The translations under genes and the position numbers were made by a program. DNA of 64,000 nt, from NCBI GenBank assembly GCA_031254105.1, contig JAIRVB010000013.1, positions 38,435 to 102,434 of the forward strand, read 5' to 3'. Every line of letters begins with the position of its first letter. The first letter of the stretch is position 1. Positions 1 to 8,159 of the stretch are shown in pieces. The notes under the pieces were generated by a model, which was not told where the DNA came from, did not search any database, and was given only the letters and a program-made list of their open reading frames with translations. The DNA comes from Chitinispirillales bacterium (lineage in GTDB: Bacteria; Fibrobacterota; Chitinivibrionia; Chitinivibrionales; Chitinispirillaceae).

Positions 1-169
1 CGGCTATCAGCCGCCCGCATCTTCGCCAAAACGAAACACATGATATACAAAATACACATGCATATATACCCCCCAATGCGTTATGGAACGAAATGATAAA
101 TGTATGTTATATGTGGGATGTGCGGGCGACCAGTGGCCGCCTCTACATGGATACATGGGGTGATGCGGA

Positions 170-185
170 TGTTTCACGTGAAACA
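170..185. promoter_or_regulatory. parS: parS centromere site 1
   Basis: Perfect 16-bp palindrome TGTTTCACGTGAAACA, the canonical parS consensus bound by chromosomal ParB. It ends 15 nt before the mnmE start codon, and the ParA/ParB genes are 5 kb downstream. ParB would load here, spread, and recruit ParA/SMC. Binding may also affect mnmE transcription (inference). Confidence 0.95.
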
Positions 186-200
186 TATTTTTAATATCAT

Positions 201-1640
201 ATGAACATGTCCACTCAAACAATCGCCGCTCTCTCAACCCCCCCTGGCCGGGGAGCCCTTGCCGGCATTCGCGTAACCGGCGGTAACAGCCACACTCTTT
301 TTTCATTGGTAATTAACGAAAAAGAAAAATTTAACAAAGAAGCCTGCCGCAAGATAGGAATTTATACAATTATTGGTGATGATGGAAATATCATAGACGA
401 GGTAACCGCCATCAAATATGACGCACCGCGTTCTTTTACCGGTGAACATATGGTAGAGATTTTCTGCCATGGCAGTCCGATAATCACCGGAAGGATTTTA
501 GACCGGTTATTTAACATAGGCGTTCATCCCGCAGCCAGAGGAGAATTTTCAAGACGGGCGCTGCTCAATGGCAAAATGGATCTGCTCAAAGCGGAGAGTA
601 TCGCTGGACTGATAGACAGCCAGACAGAGAAGCATCTTCAATCAGCATCAATGGGTTATCAGGGGAATCAGCGCAGCAGGATAGAAAATTATAAACGAAA
701 GATAATAGGTCTCCTTTCAGACCTCGAAAGCCGCATAGAGTTTGGTGAAGAGGATGATGTAGCTCAGGCTCAGCTCAATACAAAAAACGATTTGGAACAG
801 ATGACCGCGGAACTCTCAGAGGAGCTCATCCGCAGCGAGAGAGTAAAAACTTTTGATGAAGGAATATTTGTTGCTTTAGCTGGGCCGGCAAACGCGGGAA
901 AATCCAGCTTATTCAATGAAATTCTGGGATTTGATAGATCAATAATCCATGACAAACCAGGAACCACCCGCGACATTGTCTCTGAAAGAATTAGCTTTGA
1001 ATCCATAACAATCAAACTTTTTGACTGCGCGGGGATCAGAGAGACCAATGATTGTATTGAACGCAAAGGGATTGAACGAAGCATATCTGCCCTCAAAGAC
1101 GCGCATTTTGTTTTGTGGGTAACATCCGCGGATGAGAGTATGAAAGAAGATGAAGCGGACCAAATATTAGAATATAAAGAAAAAATTTTGCTGATAATAA
1201 ACAAAATTGATATAATATCACCCATAAGGGCGGCCGCTGGCCATCCGTGTTCCTTGTACCCGCATAATACTGGAACGAATGATACCCACCCGCATTTCGA
1301 ATTTAAAAAAGCTTTCTGCGCAAAAAACGATTTAAGATGCGTAGAAACCAGCATACGTGAAAAAATTAACCATAAAGAACTGTTTAATGCAATAAGCAGC
1401 GCAATTCATGGAGTCACAGAAGAGATCACCTTTCCAGAGATAATCCTCAACGACCGCCACCGCAGGATCATCACCGCCGTTCTCAACGAACTGCGCCATA
1501 GTATCGCCGAATTTAACAGAGAAGAGCTGTCCGCCCATTATCTGAGAAACGCGTTAAATCATCTGGCGGAATTTTCCGGCCATGTTACCAGCGATGAGGT
1601 ATTAGATATGATTTTCGAGAAATTTTGTATAGGCAAATAA
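201..1640 (+). CDS. mnmE: tRNA uridine-5-carboxymethylaminomethyl modification GTPase MnmE
   Basis: GTPase that works with MnmG to place (carboxymethyl)aminomethyl groups on the wobble uridine of certain tRNAs, in the cytoplasm. The protein has an N-terminal folate-binding region, a G domain and the C-terminal FCIGK motif whose cysteine is characteristic of the family. G-domain motifs are clear: P-loop GPANAGKSS from about residue 228, then DKPGTTRD, DCAG, and NKID at 334-337. At 479 aa it is about 25 residues longer than the usual ~455. The surplus lies right after NKID (about 338-372) and is rich in H, P, T and N, so it looks like an insertion. No Shine-Dalgarno sequence precedes the ATG, and an in-frame ATG two codons in is an alternative start. 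mnmG follows after a 566-nt repeat region. Confidence 0.95.
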   Translation: MNMSTQTIAALSTPPGRGALAGIRVTGGNSHTLFSLVINEKEKFNKEACRKIGIYTIIGDDGNIIDEVTAIKYDAPRSFTGEHMVEIFCHGSPIITGRILDRLFNIGVHPAARGEFSRRALLNGKMDLLKAESIAGLIDSQTEKHLQSASMGYQGNQRSRIENYKRKIIGLLSDLESRIEFGEEDDVAQAQLNTKNDLEQMTAELSEELIRSERVKTFDEGIFVALAGPANAGKSSLFNEILGFDRSIIHDKPGTTRDIVSERISFESITIKLFDCAGIRETNDCIERKGIERSISALKDAHFVLWVTSADESMKEDEADQILEYKEKILLIINKIDIISPIRAAAGHPCSLYPHNTGTNDTHPHFEFKKAFCAKNDLRCVETSIREKINHKELFNAISSAIHGVTEEITFPEIILNDRHRRIITAVLNELRHSIAEFNREELSAHYLRNALNHLAEFSGHVTSDEVLDMIFEKFCIGK

Positions 1641-1793
1641 TTTCATTCCCAAATACCATATTTATATGCAAAATATATCCGTTATCCATAATATGTATGA
1701 ATGTATAATATCCATTCATATATGAATATAAAATGCAAGGCAACGGACGCAAATCAAATATCCGTTATCCATGCGTTATGTGTGTGTATTATA

Positions 1794-1882
1794 GGAGGGC
1801 AGCCGCAAGGGTTGCCCGTACAAGGAGAGGGAGAGGGAAAGCGTGCAGGTATATAAGATAGGGCGAGATTATTCAGCCCGTA
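1794..1882 (+). repeat. Two-hairpin dispersed element, copy A
   Basis: Hairpin 1 at 1797-1817 has stem GGGCAGCC/GGTTGCCC and loop GCAAG, with one G-T pair. It is followed by CGTACAA, a purine-rich stretch and a second GGGC...GCCC hairpin at 1861-1879. The same architecture recurs at 2042-2130, 4907-4989 and 5055-5138. Confidence 0.85.
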
Positions 1883-2041
1883 CAGGGAAAATTTTTTCAT
1901 AGGGGCGTCAGGCTGCCGTCCGTATCTCCCGCGTCCGCAATATATATGAATGTATAATATCCATTCATATATGAATATAAAATGCAAGGCAACGAACGCA
2001 AATCAAATATCCGTATCCATGCGTTATGTGTGTGTATTATA

Positions 2042-2130
2042 GGAGGGCAACCGCAAGGGTTGCCCGGACAAGGAGAGGGATAGGGAAAGCGTGCAGGTGT
2101 ACAAGATAGGGCGAGATTGTTCGCCCGCAC
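2042..2130 (+). repeat. Two-hairpin dispersed element, copy B
   Basis: Hairpin 1 at 2045-2065 has stem GGGCAACC/GGTTGCCC, fully Watson-Crick because A replaces the G of copy A. Hairpin 2 at 2109-2126 is GGGCGA/TCGCCC. It lies in the same orientation as copy A. Confidence 0.85.
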
Positions 2131-2175
2131 TATGACATTAAATAAAATTTTCATCTGCCCAAAAATAAACAGAAA

Positions 2176-2191
2176 TGTTTCACGTGAAACA
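2176..2191. promoter_or_regulatory. parS: parS centromere site 2
   Basis: Second perfect copy of TGTTTCACGTGAAACA. It ends 15 nt before the mnmG start codon, exactly the spacing seen at mnmE, and the intervening bases are also similar (an ATTTTTAATAT core in both). Confidence 0.95.
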
Positions 2192-2206
2192 AAGTATTTT
2201 TAATAT

Positions 2207-4078
2207 ATGAGATTCGATGTAGTAGTAATCGGCGGTGGACATGCCGGAATAGAAGCCGCCTGGATCGCGGCAAAGAGAAACGTTTCAGTTCTTCTTATCA
2301 CCAGCCATATTGATTTTATCGGACAGATGCCCTGTAATCCTGCAATTGGCGGAGTAGCCAAGGGAAACATTGTCCGTGAAATCGGAGCGCTCGGCGGGCT
2401 GATGGCTTCCCTTATAGACAGGTCAGGGATACATTTCCGTCTTCTCAACAGAAGTAAGGGGACGGCAGTGTGGGGGCCGCGTGCTCAGGCAGATAAGGAT
2501 CGGTATAAAAAATTTGCCCGCCATTCACTTGAAAATCATCCAAATATCACCATTTTACAGGCAATGGTGACAAAATTAAACGTTTTCGGAGAGCAAATTC
2601 GTGCCGTTATTTTGGACAATGGTCAAATAATTCATGCAGAAACGGTTATTTTAGCTGCCGGAACCTTCTTAAATGGTATAATTCATGTAGGATTGAACTC
2701 CTTTGGCGGAGGACGGGCAGGCGAACCTTCCTCTTCAGGTTTAACGGAAAATATCAGGCAGTTTGGTATCTCTTCAGGAAGACTCAGCACAGGAACCCCT
2801 CCTCGGATAGATTCCCGCACGATAGACTACTCAAAACTGATCCCTCAACATGGGGATGATGATCCCTGGCCGTTTTCATTTTTCACTAAGCAAAAACTTA
2901 TCAACAGGATAACTTGTTGGACGGCAAAGACGAATAGAATTACCCATCAACATATTATTGAGAATAAAGGAAATACGTTCTTATACAGTGGAAAAACAGC
3001 CGGAGCCTACCCGCGCTACTGCCCTTCCATTGAGGATAAAGTAGTTAGGTTTGGAGAAAGGGATGGCCATACATTATTTTTAGAACCAGAGACCTTGGAG
3101 CATCAGGAAGTTTATATCAATGGGTTTTCAACATCTCTTCCTTTTGATATTCAGGAAAAGATGGTCAGAAGTATAGAAGGATTGGAAAATACCAAAATTC
3201 TGCGTCCGGGTTATGGAATTGAGTACGATTATTTCCAGCCTCTACAGCTTAAATCAACGCTTGAGTCAAAAGCGGTTAAGAACTTGTTTTTTGCGGGTCA
3301 GGTAAATGGAACTTCCGGATATGAAGAGGCTGCTTGTCAGGGTTTAATTGCGGGGATAAACGCTGTTCAAAATATTAAGGGTGATCCGCCTGTTGTTTTG
3401 AGCAGAGACAGCTCTTATACAGGTGTGTTGATAGATGATCTTGTCACAAAGGGTACAGATGAACCCTACAGGATGTTTACCTCAAGAGCGGAACATCGCC
3501 TTTTGCTAAGGCAGGATAATTGTGATGAACGTCTAATGCCGCTTGCTTATAAACTTGGTACAGTAACGCAGGGCGAGTATGATGAGCGGCAGCGGTTTTG
3601 GGATAAAAAGAGAAGTATAATAGAGTGGCTTTATAGTATTAAAATTTCACCTGAAGCGTTTTACATGGCAACGGGCGGCAATATACAAAAAAATGAAATT
3701 GCCGGTGATCTTTTAAAGCGTCCGGAAGTAGGGTTTGAGGAGATTTTGAAGGGTGTTGCGCGCAATGTTCCTGTTATCAACGAAGCAGAGGATATTCCTC
3801 AAACAGACAGGTTTCTTACACTCGGTATTGAATCTGATATAAAGTACGAAGGATTTGTAAGAAAGCAGTTCAATGAGATTGAGAAGCTGCGCAGGTTTGA
3901 GGATACAAAAATACCGGTTGGTTTCTGTTACGATGATATACCGGGGCTTCTTACTGAATCAAGAGAGAAGCTGATCAAAATAAGTCCGGATACGCTGGGT
4001 AAAGCATCAAGGATAGGAGGAGTGACGCCTGCGGATATCTCAGTGTTGGCGATGTATTTGATGAAGAAAAACTTGTAA
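2207..4078 (+). CDS. mnmG: tRNA uridine-5-carboxymethylaminomethyl modification enzyme MnmG (GidA)
   Basis: FAD- and NADH-dependent partner of MnmE in wobble-uridine modification. At 623 aa it has normal family length. The FAD-binding Rossmann motif VVIGGGHAGIEAA sits at residues 5-17, the conserved PCNPAIGGVAKG stretch follows at about 43-54, and PGYGIEYDYFQP and the FFAGQVNGTSGYEEA FAD-binding region are intact, with the C-terminal helical MnmE-binding domain after them. No Shine-Dalgarno sequence is visible before the ATG, which follows a T-rich leader starting at parS. rsmG follows in the same direction after 135 nt. Confidence 0.97.
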   Translation: MRFDVVVIGGGHAGIEAAWIAAKRNVSVLLITSHIDFIGQMPCNPAIGGVAKGNIVREIGALGGLMASLIDRSGIHFRLLNRSKGTAVWGPRAQADKDRYKKFARHSLENHPNITILQAMVTKLNVFGEQIRAVILDNGQIIHAETVILAAGTFLNGIIHVGLNSFGGGRAGEPSSSGLTENIRQFGISSGRLSTGTPPRIDSRTIDYSKLIPQHGDDDPWPFSFFTKQKLINRITCWTAKTNRITHQHIIENKGNTFLYSGKTAGAYPRYCPSIEDKVVRFGERDGHTLFLEPETLEHQEVYINGFSTSLPFDIQEKMVRSIEGLENTKILRPGYGIEYDYFQPLQLKSTLESKAVKNLFFAGQVNGTSGYEEAACQGLIAGINAVQNIKGDPPVVLSRDSSYTGVLIDDLVTKGTDEPYRMFTSRAEHRLLLRQDNCDERLMPLAYKLGTVTQGEYDERQRFWDKKRSIIEWLYSIKISPEAFYMATGGNIQKNEIAGDLLKRPEVGFEEILKGVARNVPVINEAEDIPQTDRFLTLGIESDIKYEGFVRKQFNEIEKLRRFEDTKIPVGFCYDDIPGLLTESREKLIKISPDTLGKASRIGGVTPADISVLAMYLMKKNL

Positions 4079-4101
4079 GGGCGTTGCGCGCAACGGTACT
4101 T
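4079..4101. repeat. Dispersed GC-rich palindrome downstream of mnmG
   Basis: The gap after the mnmG stop codon contains the perfect palindrome CGTTGCGCGCAACG (4082-4095). A closely related hairpin occurs at 9599-9620, so this is probably a second dispersed hairpin family. It could also help end mnmG transcription, but no T-tract follows. Confidence 0.6.
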
Positions 4102-4150
4102 ACAAAGGCCTCGAAAAGAGCGGGATACGCTGATGATGGGCGCGGCCCAT

Positions 4151-4166
4151 CGTTTCACGTGAAACA
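4151..4166. promoter_or_regulatory. parS: parS centromere site 3 (one mismatch)
   Basis: CGTTTCACGTGAAACA matches the parS consensus at 15 of 16 positions; only the first base differs, and the inner 14-bp palindrome is perfect. It lies 47 nt upstream of rsmG. Confidence 0.9.
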
Positions 4167-4213
4167 TACGAACCCGAGAGCAGCGGTAATTATCACTAAA
4201 AACAGGAAAACGA

Positions 4214-4891
4214 ATGAACGCATTACTTACCTCCTTTATGGATCGTGCAAAAGAAAGTTATGAACTAAAGGAGCTGGAACGTCTTGGCCTCACACCAGAT
4301 CTTGACCAGAGAAACCTGATTCTGAGATACATGAGTCTTGTGCTTGAGCACAACAAGGTTGCTGCCCTGATACCCAGTGTAGATGAGGATAATATTTTTT
4401 TGCGCCATTTTTGCGATTCTATTCAGCCGCTGCTTCTCTTTGGATTCAAAAAAGGAGCAGCAGTGCTTGATATAGGGGCTGGCGGCGGATTTCCCTCTAT
4501 CCCAATCAGAATCTTCAGACCGGATTTGAATTTTTTGTTGGTAGATTCAAACCGCAAGAAAACAGCTTTTCTGAAAGAGGTAAAAACGCAACTTGCTCTT
4601 GAAAATGTAGAGATTCAATCAATAAAGGCTGAAAATATCATTTTGGAGAAAAAGGCGGATTATGTGATAGGCCGCGGGCTTGGAACATTGCAAAAGTTTT
4701 CACAGTTGGCAAAACCGCTGCTTAGTCCGGAAGGTCATATGTACACCTTTAAAACAAAACAGTTCGCTGACGAGTTAAATCTGATTACTGTCAATAAAGA
4801 TGAAAGCGGAATAAAAATCAGCGAGATAGCCCAATATGATTTGGGAAGCCAAATTCAAGGGTTGAATTTGGTATCGTTGGAATTGGTATAA
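4214..4891 (+). CDS. rsmG: 16S rRNA (guanine-527-N7)-methyltransferase RsmG (GidB)
   Basis: S-adenosylmethionine-dependent methyltransferase for G527 of 16S rRNA. The SAM-binding motif LDIGAGGGFPSIP begins at about residue 86 and is followed by the acidic strand LLVDSNRKK, as in the family. The length of 225 aa is normal. The gene occupies its classical place between mnmG and parA. The last codons (4872-4891) fall inside a ~145-bp tandem duplication, so a short copy of the gene's 3' end is found at 5015-5034. Confidence 0.93.
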   Translation: MNALLTSFMDRAKESYELKELERLGLTPDLDQRNLILRYMSLVLEHNKVAALIPSVDEDNIFLRHFCDSIQPLLLFGFKKGAAVLDIGAGGGFPSIPIRIFRPDLNFLLVDSNRKKTAFLKEVKTQLALENVEIQSIKAENIILEKKADYVIGRGLGTLQKFSQLAKPLLSPEGHMYTFKTKQFADELNLITVNKDESGIKISEIAQYDLGSQIQGLNLVSLELV

Positions 4892-5160
4892 GGCGGCGGG
4901 GTTATAAGAGGGCAGCCGCAAGGGTTGCCCGTACAAAGGAGATGGGGAGTGTGCAAGTATACGAGGTAGGTCGAGATTGTTCGCCCACATATCTTGCGCC
5001 CCAAATGTGTTTTATATCGTTGAAATTGGTATAAGGCGGCGGGGCGGGGTTATAAGAGGGCAACCGCAAGGGTTGCCCGTACAAAGGGGAAGGGGAGTGT
5101 GCAAGTATACAAGGTAGGTCGAGATTTTTCGCCCACATATCTTGCGCCCCAAATATGTAT
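4872..5160. repeat. Tandem ~145-bp duplication between rsmG and parA, including the rsmG 3' end
   Basis: Unit 1 covers about 4872-5014 and unit 2 about 5015-5162, offset by 143-148 nt because unit 2 has a 5-nt GGGGC expansion. Both begin with the last rsmG codons and stop ('attggtataaggcggcgggg') and end with 'cttgcgccccaaat'. Each holds a two-hairpin element, with hairpin 1 at 4910-4930 (G-T pair in the stem) and at 5058-5078 (A-T pair). The remaining gap (5161-5309) is AT-rich and carries the parA leader. Confidence 0.9.
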
Positions 5161-5309
5161 GGATAATTTTTTATTTTTATGCGGAAATATCCGCTGCCAA
5201 AATGATATAATGAACTGTGGTTTAAGCGGTTAGCTAAGAAACAAAAGTACTATAAAAGCTAATCAAAAATGTTGATAACTTGTGCATAGTGTGCATTGTG
5301 AGGCTTTCG

Positions 5310-6092
5310 GTGGCAAAAATTATTGCGGTCTGTAATCAAAAAGGCGGTGTTGGAAAAACCACTACATCGATTAACCTGGCTGCGTGCCTTGCCGCCGCGG
5401 AACGTAAAACGCTGGTAGTTGATATGGATGCTCAATCAAACGCGACTACTGGGCTTGGCATCGACAAAAACGATATTGAATTGTCGATGTATGATGTTAT
5501 TACCGAAAAAACACATAACGGAAAATCAGTCGGCATTCATGATATCCGCAGAACAATTGAGTTCATGAGTTTTTTAGATATCGCTCCCGCTACCCCTGAT
5601 CTGGCAGGTGCCGAAATAGAGTTAGTCAACACGATGGCCAGAGAGAAGCGGCTTAAAACAGTGCTTGAAGCGGTTGAAAAAGATTACGATTATGTGATAA
5701 TAGATTCACCCCCGTCGCTTGGTCTTCTGACGGTGAATGTACTCACTGCCGCAACATCTGTTTTAATTCCTGTTCAGTGTGAGTACTATGCGCTTGAGGG
5801 TTTAGCGGAGCTTCTCAATACGGTTCATTTGGTTCAGAAGAATCTCAACCCGAAACTTGTTATTGAGGGAGCTCTTCTGACCATGTATGACGGTAGGCTT
5901 AGTTTGTCAAGAGAGGTAGCGCAAGATGTACGAACCTGTTTTTCCGGAAGAGTATTTGAAGTGGCTATCTCCCGCAACGTCAAGCTCAGCGAGTCTCCCT
6001 CTTTTGGCAGACCAATTATTATGTATGATATTCTGTCAAGCGGCGCCAAGAATTATTTAACTTTAGCTAAGGAAATTATGAATAATGAATAA
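5310..6092 (+). CDS. parA: Chromosome-partitioning ATPase ParA (Soj)
   Basis: ParA-type ATPase that binds DNA non-specifically when ATP-loaded and moves ParB-parS complexes, segregating origins. The deviant Walker A motif KGGVGKTT is near the N-terminus, followed by VVDMDAQSNAT (Walker A' aspartate) and VIIDSPPSLG (Walker B). I place the start at GTG 5310 because a GAGG ribosome-binding site lies 6 nt upstream and the protein then begins MAKIIAVCNQKGG, as is usual; an in-frame TTG at 5280 would add ten unconvincing residues. The gene overlaps parB by 8 nt, indicating translational coupling. Confidence 0.96.
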   Translation: MAKIIAVCNQKGGVGKTTTSINLAACLAAAERKTLVVDMDAQSNATTGLGIDKNDIELSMYDVITEKTHNGKSVGIHDIRRTIEFMSFLDIAPATPDLAGAEIELVNTMAREKRLKTVLEAVEKDYDYVIIDSPPSLGLLTVNVLTAATSVLIPVQCEYYALEGLAELLNTVHLVQKNLNPKLVIEGALLTMYDGRLSLSREVAQDVRTCFSGRVFEVAISRNVKLSESPSFGRPIIMYDILSSGAKNYLTLAKEIMNNE

Positions 6093-7041
6093 ATCAGCTA
6101 ATAAACCTAAGCGGCTTGGCAGAGGTATTACAAGCCTTATACCCACTCAACCTGTTCAGGAAGAGGGGAGCGGCGGCAGCAATATACAGTCTGTTGACAT
6201 AAGCGCGATAGTTCCGAACCCTTTTCAGCCGCGTATTGATTTTGATGATGAAGAGATCGCGGGTCTTGCCCAGTCTATTGAGAATCAGGGACTCCTGCAG
6301 CCGGTTGTTATTCGCCAAAAGGGTGCGAACAAATATGAAATTATCTCCGGGGAAAGACGTTTCCGCGCGTTCAAATATCTCAAAAGAGACAGCGTTCCAT
6401 GTATTGTTAAGACAGATGTTACAGACAGGGAGATGCTTGAGCTTGCGCTTGTGGAAAATATCCAGCGTGAACAGCTAAACGAGATAGAAAAAGCGGTCGC
6501 TTATCAGAAGCTCATACTTGAATTCAGTTACACGCATGAAGAGCTTTCAAAACAGGTTGGCAAGAGCAGAACAGTTATTACCAACAGTTTGAGGTTGTTG
6601 AATCTGCCTGATGAGATTCAGCAGATGGTTCGCAGGAACGAACTTACCATGGGTCACGCCAGAGCGCTTCTCTCTTTGGAAACAACGGAAGGACAGCTTG
6701 AAGCGGCCCGCAAAATTCTTGAAAGCAATTTAACAGTAAGAGACGTAGAAAATTTAGTCAACCAGACAAAAGAGAAGCCTTCAAAAACTTTACCGGAAAA
6801 GTCTGAAAAGATTTTGCAGCGGCAGGATCCTAATATTACTTTTCAACTGGAGAGACTGCAGTACAAATTCGGTACATCTGTAAAGCTTAAATCTACAGGT
6901 GAAAACAAGGGAAAATTAGAAATAGAGTATTATAGTGAAGAAGATCTTGTGAGGGTATTTGATTTATTATTGGTTGAATCGGGGGTGAATAATTATTCGA
7001 CCATACATAAGAATCTGAATTCTGGCGGCGATGAACAGTAG
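6085..7041 (+). CDS. parB: Chromosome-partitioning CTPase/DNA-binding protein ParB (Spo0J)
   Basis: ParB binds parS and slides along DNA as a CTP-dependent clamp. It opens with the typical KRLGRGITSLI segment. The N-terminal CTP-binding domain has SIENQGLLQPVVIR, GERRFRA and ENIQRE, the conserved CTPase motifs. A helix-turn-helix follows (YTHEELSKQVGKSRTVITNSLRLL, then MGHARALL), and the C-terminal ~50 residues form the dimerisation domain. At 318 aa it has ordinary length. The three parS sites at 170, 2176 and 4151 are its expected targets. Confidence 0.96.
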   Translation: MNKSANKPKRLGRGITSLIPTQPVQEEGSGGSNIQSVDISAIVPNPFQPRIDFDDEEIAGLAQSIENQGLLQPVVIRQKGANKYEIISGERRFRAFKYLKRDSVPCIVKTDVTDREMLELALVENIQREQLNEIEKAVAYQKLILEFSYTHEELSKQVGKSRTVITNSLRLLNLPDEIQQMVRRNELTMGHARALLSLETTEGQLEAARKILESNLTVRDVENLVNQTKEKPSKTLPEKSEKILQRQDPNITFQLERLQYKFGTSVKLKSTGENKGKLEIEYYSEEDLVRVFDLLLVESGVNNYSTIHKNLNSGGDEQ

Positions 7042-7121
7042 AAATAAATATTTATTTGCCCATATGACAAACTTTGTTTGGTTGTATATGAGACACGCAT
7101 AGCGGTAATCGTTAATAAAAA

Positions 7122-7958
7122 ATGAAGAAAAAAAAAATAAATCACTATACAATGATGTTTTTTCCGGAAGGGAAAGGGGAACCTTTTACCCTGCGGATAC
7201 ATCGCCGTACACTAAGACTTGTAACAGCGTCACTTGTTTTATTTATTTTTGGTATAGCGGTTTTACTGTTTAAGGCGGGAGATATTGCGCTCAGGCTGCA
7301 ACTTGTACATATGTTAAAAGAGGAGAACAAGAGTCTTAGGAGACATAATGAAAATTTGCAGATATCATCGGAGAAAATCGTAAGGATTGATAGTTTAACG
7401 GCGTACCTCCACAGGCTCGCGAATACTCCTCAGCTCAATGAAGCGCCCGCGGTAAATGTTCCGCGAAATGTTGTATCTGCCGGCCCCAGCCGTTTTGTTG
7501 AAGAGATAAAATCACGCCGTGATGAAGAAAAGACGGTACAGAAAAATGTTCTTATCAACAACGAACTGTATGCTGCCTCTGTACCCAGTATTCTACCGGT
7601 TAACGGGTGGATCACAAAGCATTTTTCAATAGATACATCGGACGCGCATCTGGCGACAGATTTTGCGGCGGCGGCAGGAACGCCAATAAGAGCTACCGCT
7701 ATGGGTGTTGTGGAGGATGTGCGTAATGACAGGTATTTAGGTTTGATAGTGGAAATACGTCATGAATTTGGTTTTGTGACCCGCTACGGTCACTGCTCTC
7801 AGGTTCTTGTATCGCCACGTGATAAGGTAAACAGAGGGCAGACAGTCGCTTTGGTGGGAAACACCGGGCGTTCAACGGCGCCTCATTTACATTACGAAAT
7901 TTTAAAAGACGGAAAACCTGTAAATCCAATGGATTATGTAACGGCGCATAAACATTGA
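7122..7958 (+). CDS. Membrane-anchored M23 (LytM-type) peptidase
   Basis: Probable periplasmic zinc metallopeptidase acting on peptidoglycan cross-links. Residues 31-52 form one transmembrane anchor, 60-90 a coiled-coil-like helix, and about 165-275 the M23 domain. Zinc and catalytic residues are present: HxxxD at H176/D180, YGH at H223 and HLH at H255/H257. M23 enzymes next to bactofilins are a recognised cell-shape pairing (as in Helicobacter Csd1-CcmA), and a bactofilin is the next gene. The start is ATG 7122 and no strong Shine-Dalgarno sequence is seen. A hairpin terminator follows at 7992-8018. Confidence 0.9.
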   Translation: MKKKKINHYTMMFFPEGKGEPFTLRIHRRTLRLVTASLVLFIFGIAVLLFKAGDIALRLQLVHMLKEENKSLRRHNENLQISSEKIVRIDSLTAYLHRLANTPQLNEAPAVNVPRNVVSAGPSRFVEEIKSRRDEEKTVQKNVLINNELYAASVPSILPVNGWITKHFSIDTSDAHLATDFAAAAGTPIRATAMGVVEDVRNDRYLGLIVEIRHEFGFVTRYGHCSQVLVSPRDKVNRGQTVALVGNTGRSTAPHLHYEILKDGKPVNPMDYVTAHKH

Positions 7959-7991
7959 TTTTTTGATAATAATTATTGATATGCGCAATAT

Positions 7992-8018
7992 GCGGGAAGT
8001 ATAACAAATTCCCGCTTT
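7992..8018 (+). terminator. Hairpin terminator after the M23 peptidase gene
   Basis: GCGGGAA (7992-7998) pairs with TTCCCGC (8009-8015) across a 10-nt loop and is followed by a short T run. The T run is only three bases, so efficiency is uncertain. Confidence 0.5.
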
Positions 8019-8159
8019 GATCACCAAGCCGCCGGAATGTACGTCTTGATGATCACCAATAAAAAGCGATTAGTTGGGTGTGTGTAATATCACCGCGCTT
8101 AGCGGGCGGATATAACACATGTCTTGGTAATCGCAACCAACAAAGAAGGGTGGCGGAAG

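Larger units (their letters stand above)
1641..2175. repeat. Tandem ~190-bp repeat block between mnmE and mnmG
   Basis: No credible gene lies in this gap. It holds two direct copies of a ~190-bp unit, about 1690-1882 and 1939-2130, offset by 249 nt and differing at only about a dozen positions. Each copy has an AT-rich first half (with the palindrome-like ATATCCATTCATATATGAAT) and ends in an ~85-nt two-hairpin element (1794-1882; 2042-2130). The spacer between copies contains 'ggctgccgtcc' sequence related to other hairpins of the window. Short open frames on the reverse strand merely mirror the repeats. Confidence 0.9.

Noticed and set aside
7..306. Open frame on the minus strand at the window start
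   Set aside because: It overlaps parS and the start of mnmE and has low-complexity His/Tyr composition; no ribosome-binding site.
770..1354. Long minus-strand open frame inside mnmE (194 codons)
   Set aside because: Antisense to a clear coding gene with all MnmE motifs; no independent evidence.
1754..2154. Two similar minus-strand open frames in the mnmE-mnmG gap
   Set aside because: They resemble each other only because the DNA is a tandem repeat; no start signals and no family resemblance.
4775..5138. Two similar minus-strand open frames over the rsmG end and the following gap
   Set aside because: Again reflections of the tandem repeat; one runs through rsmG antisense.
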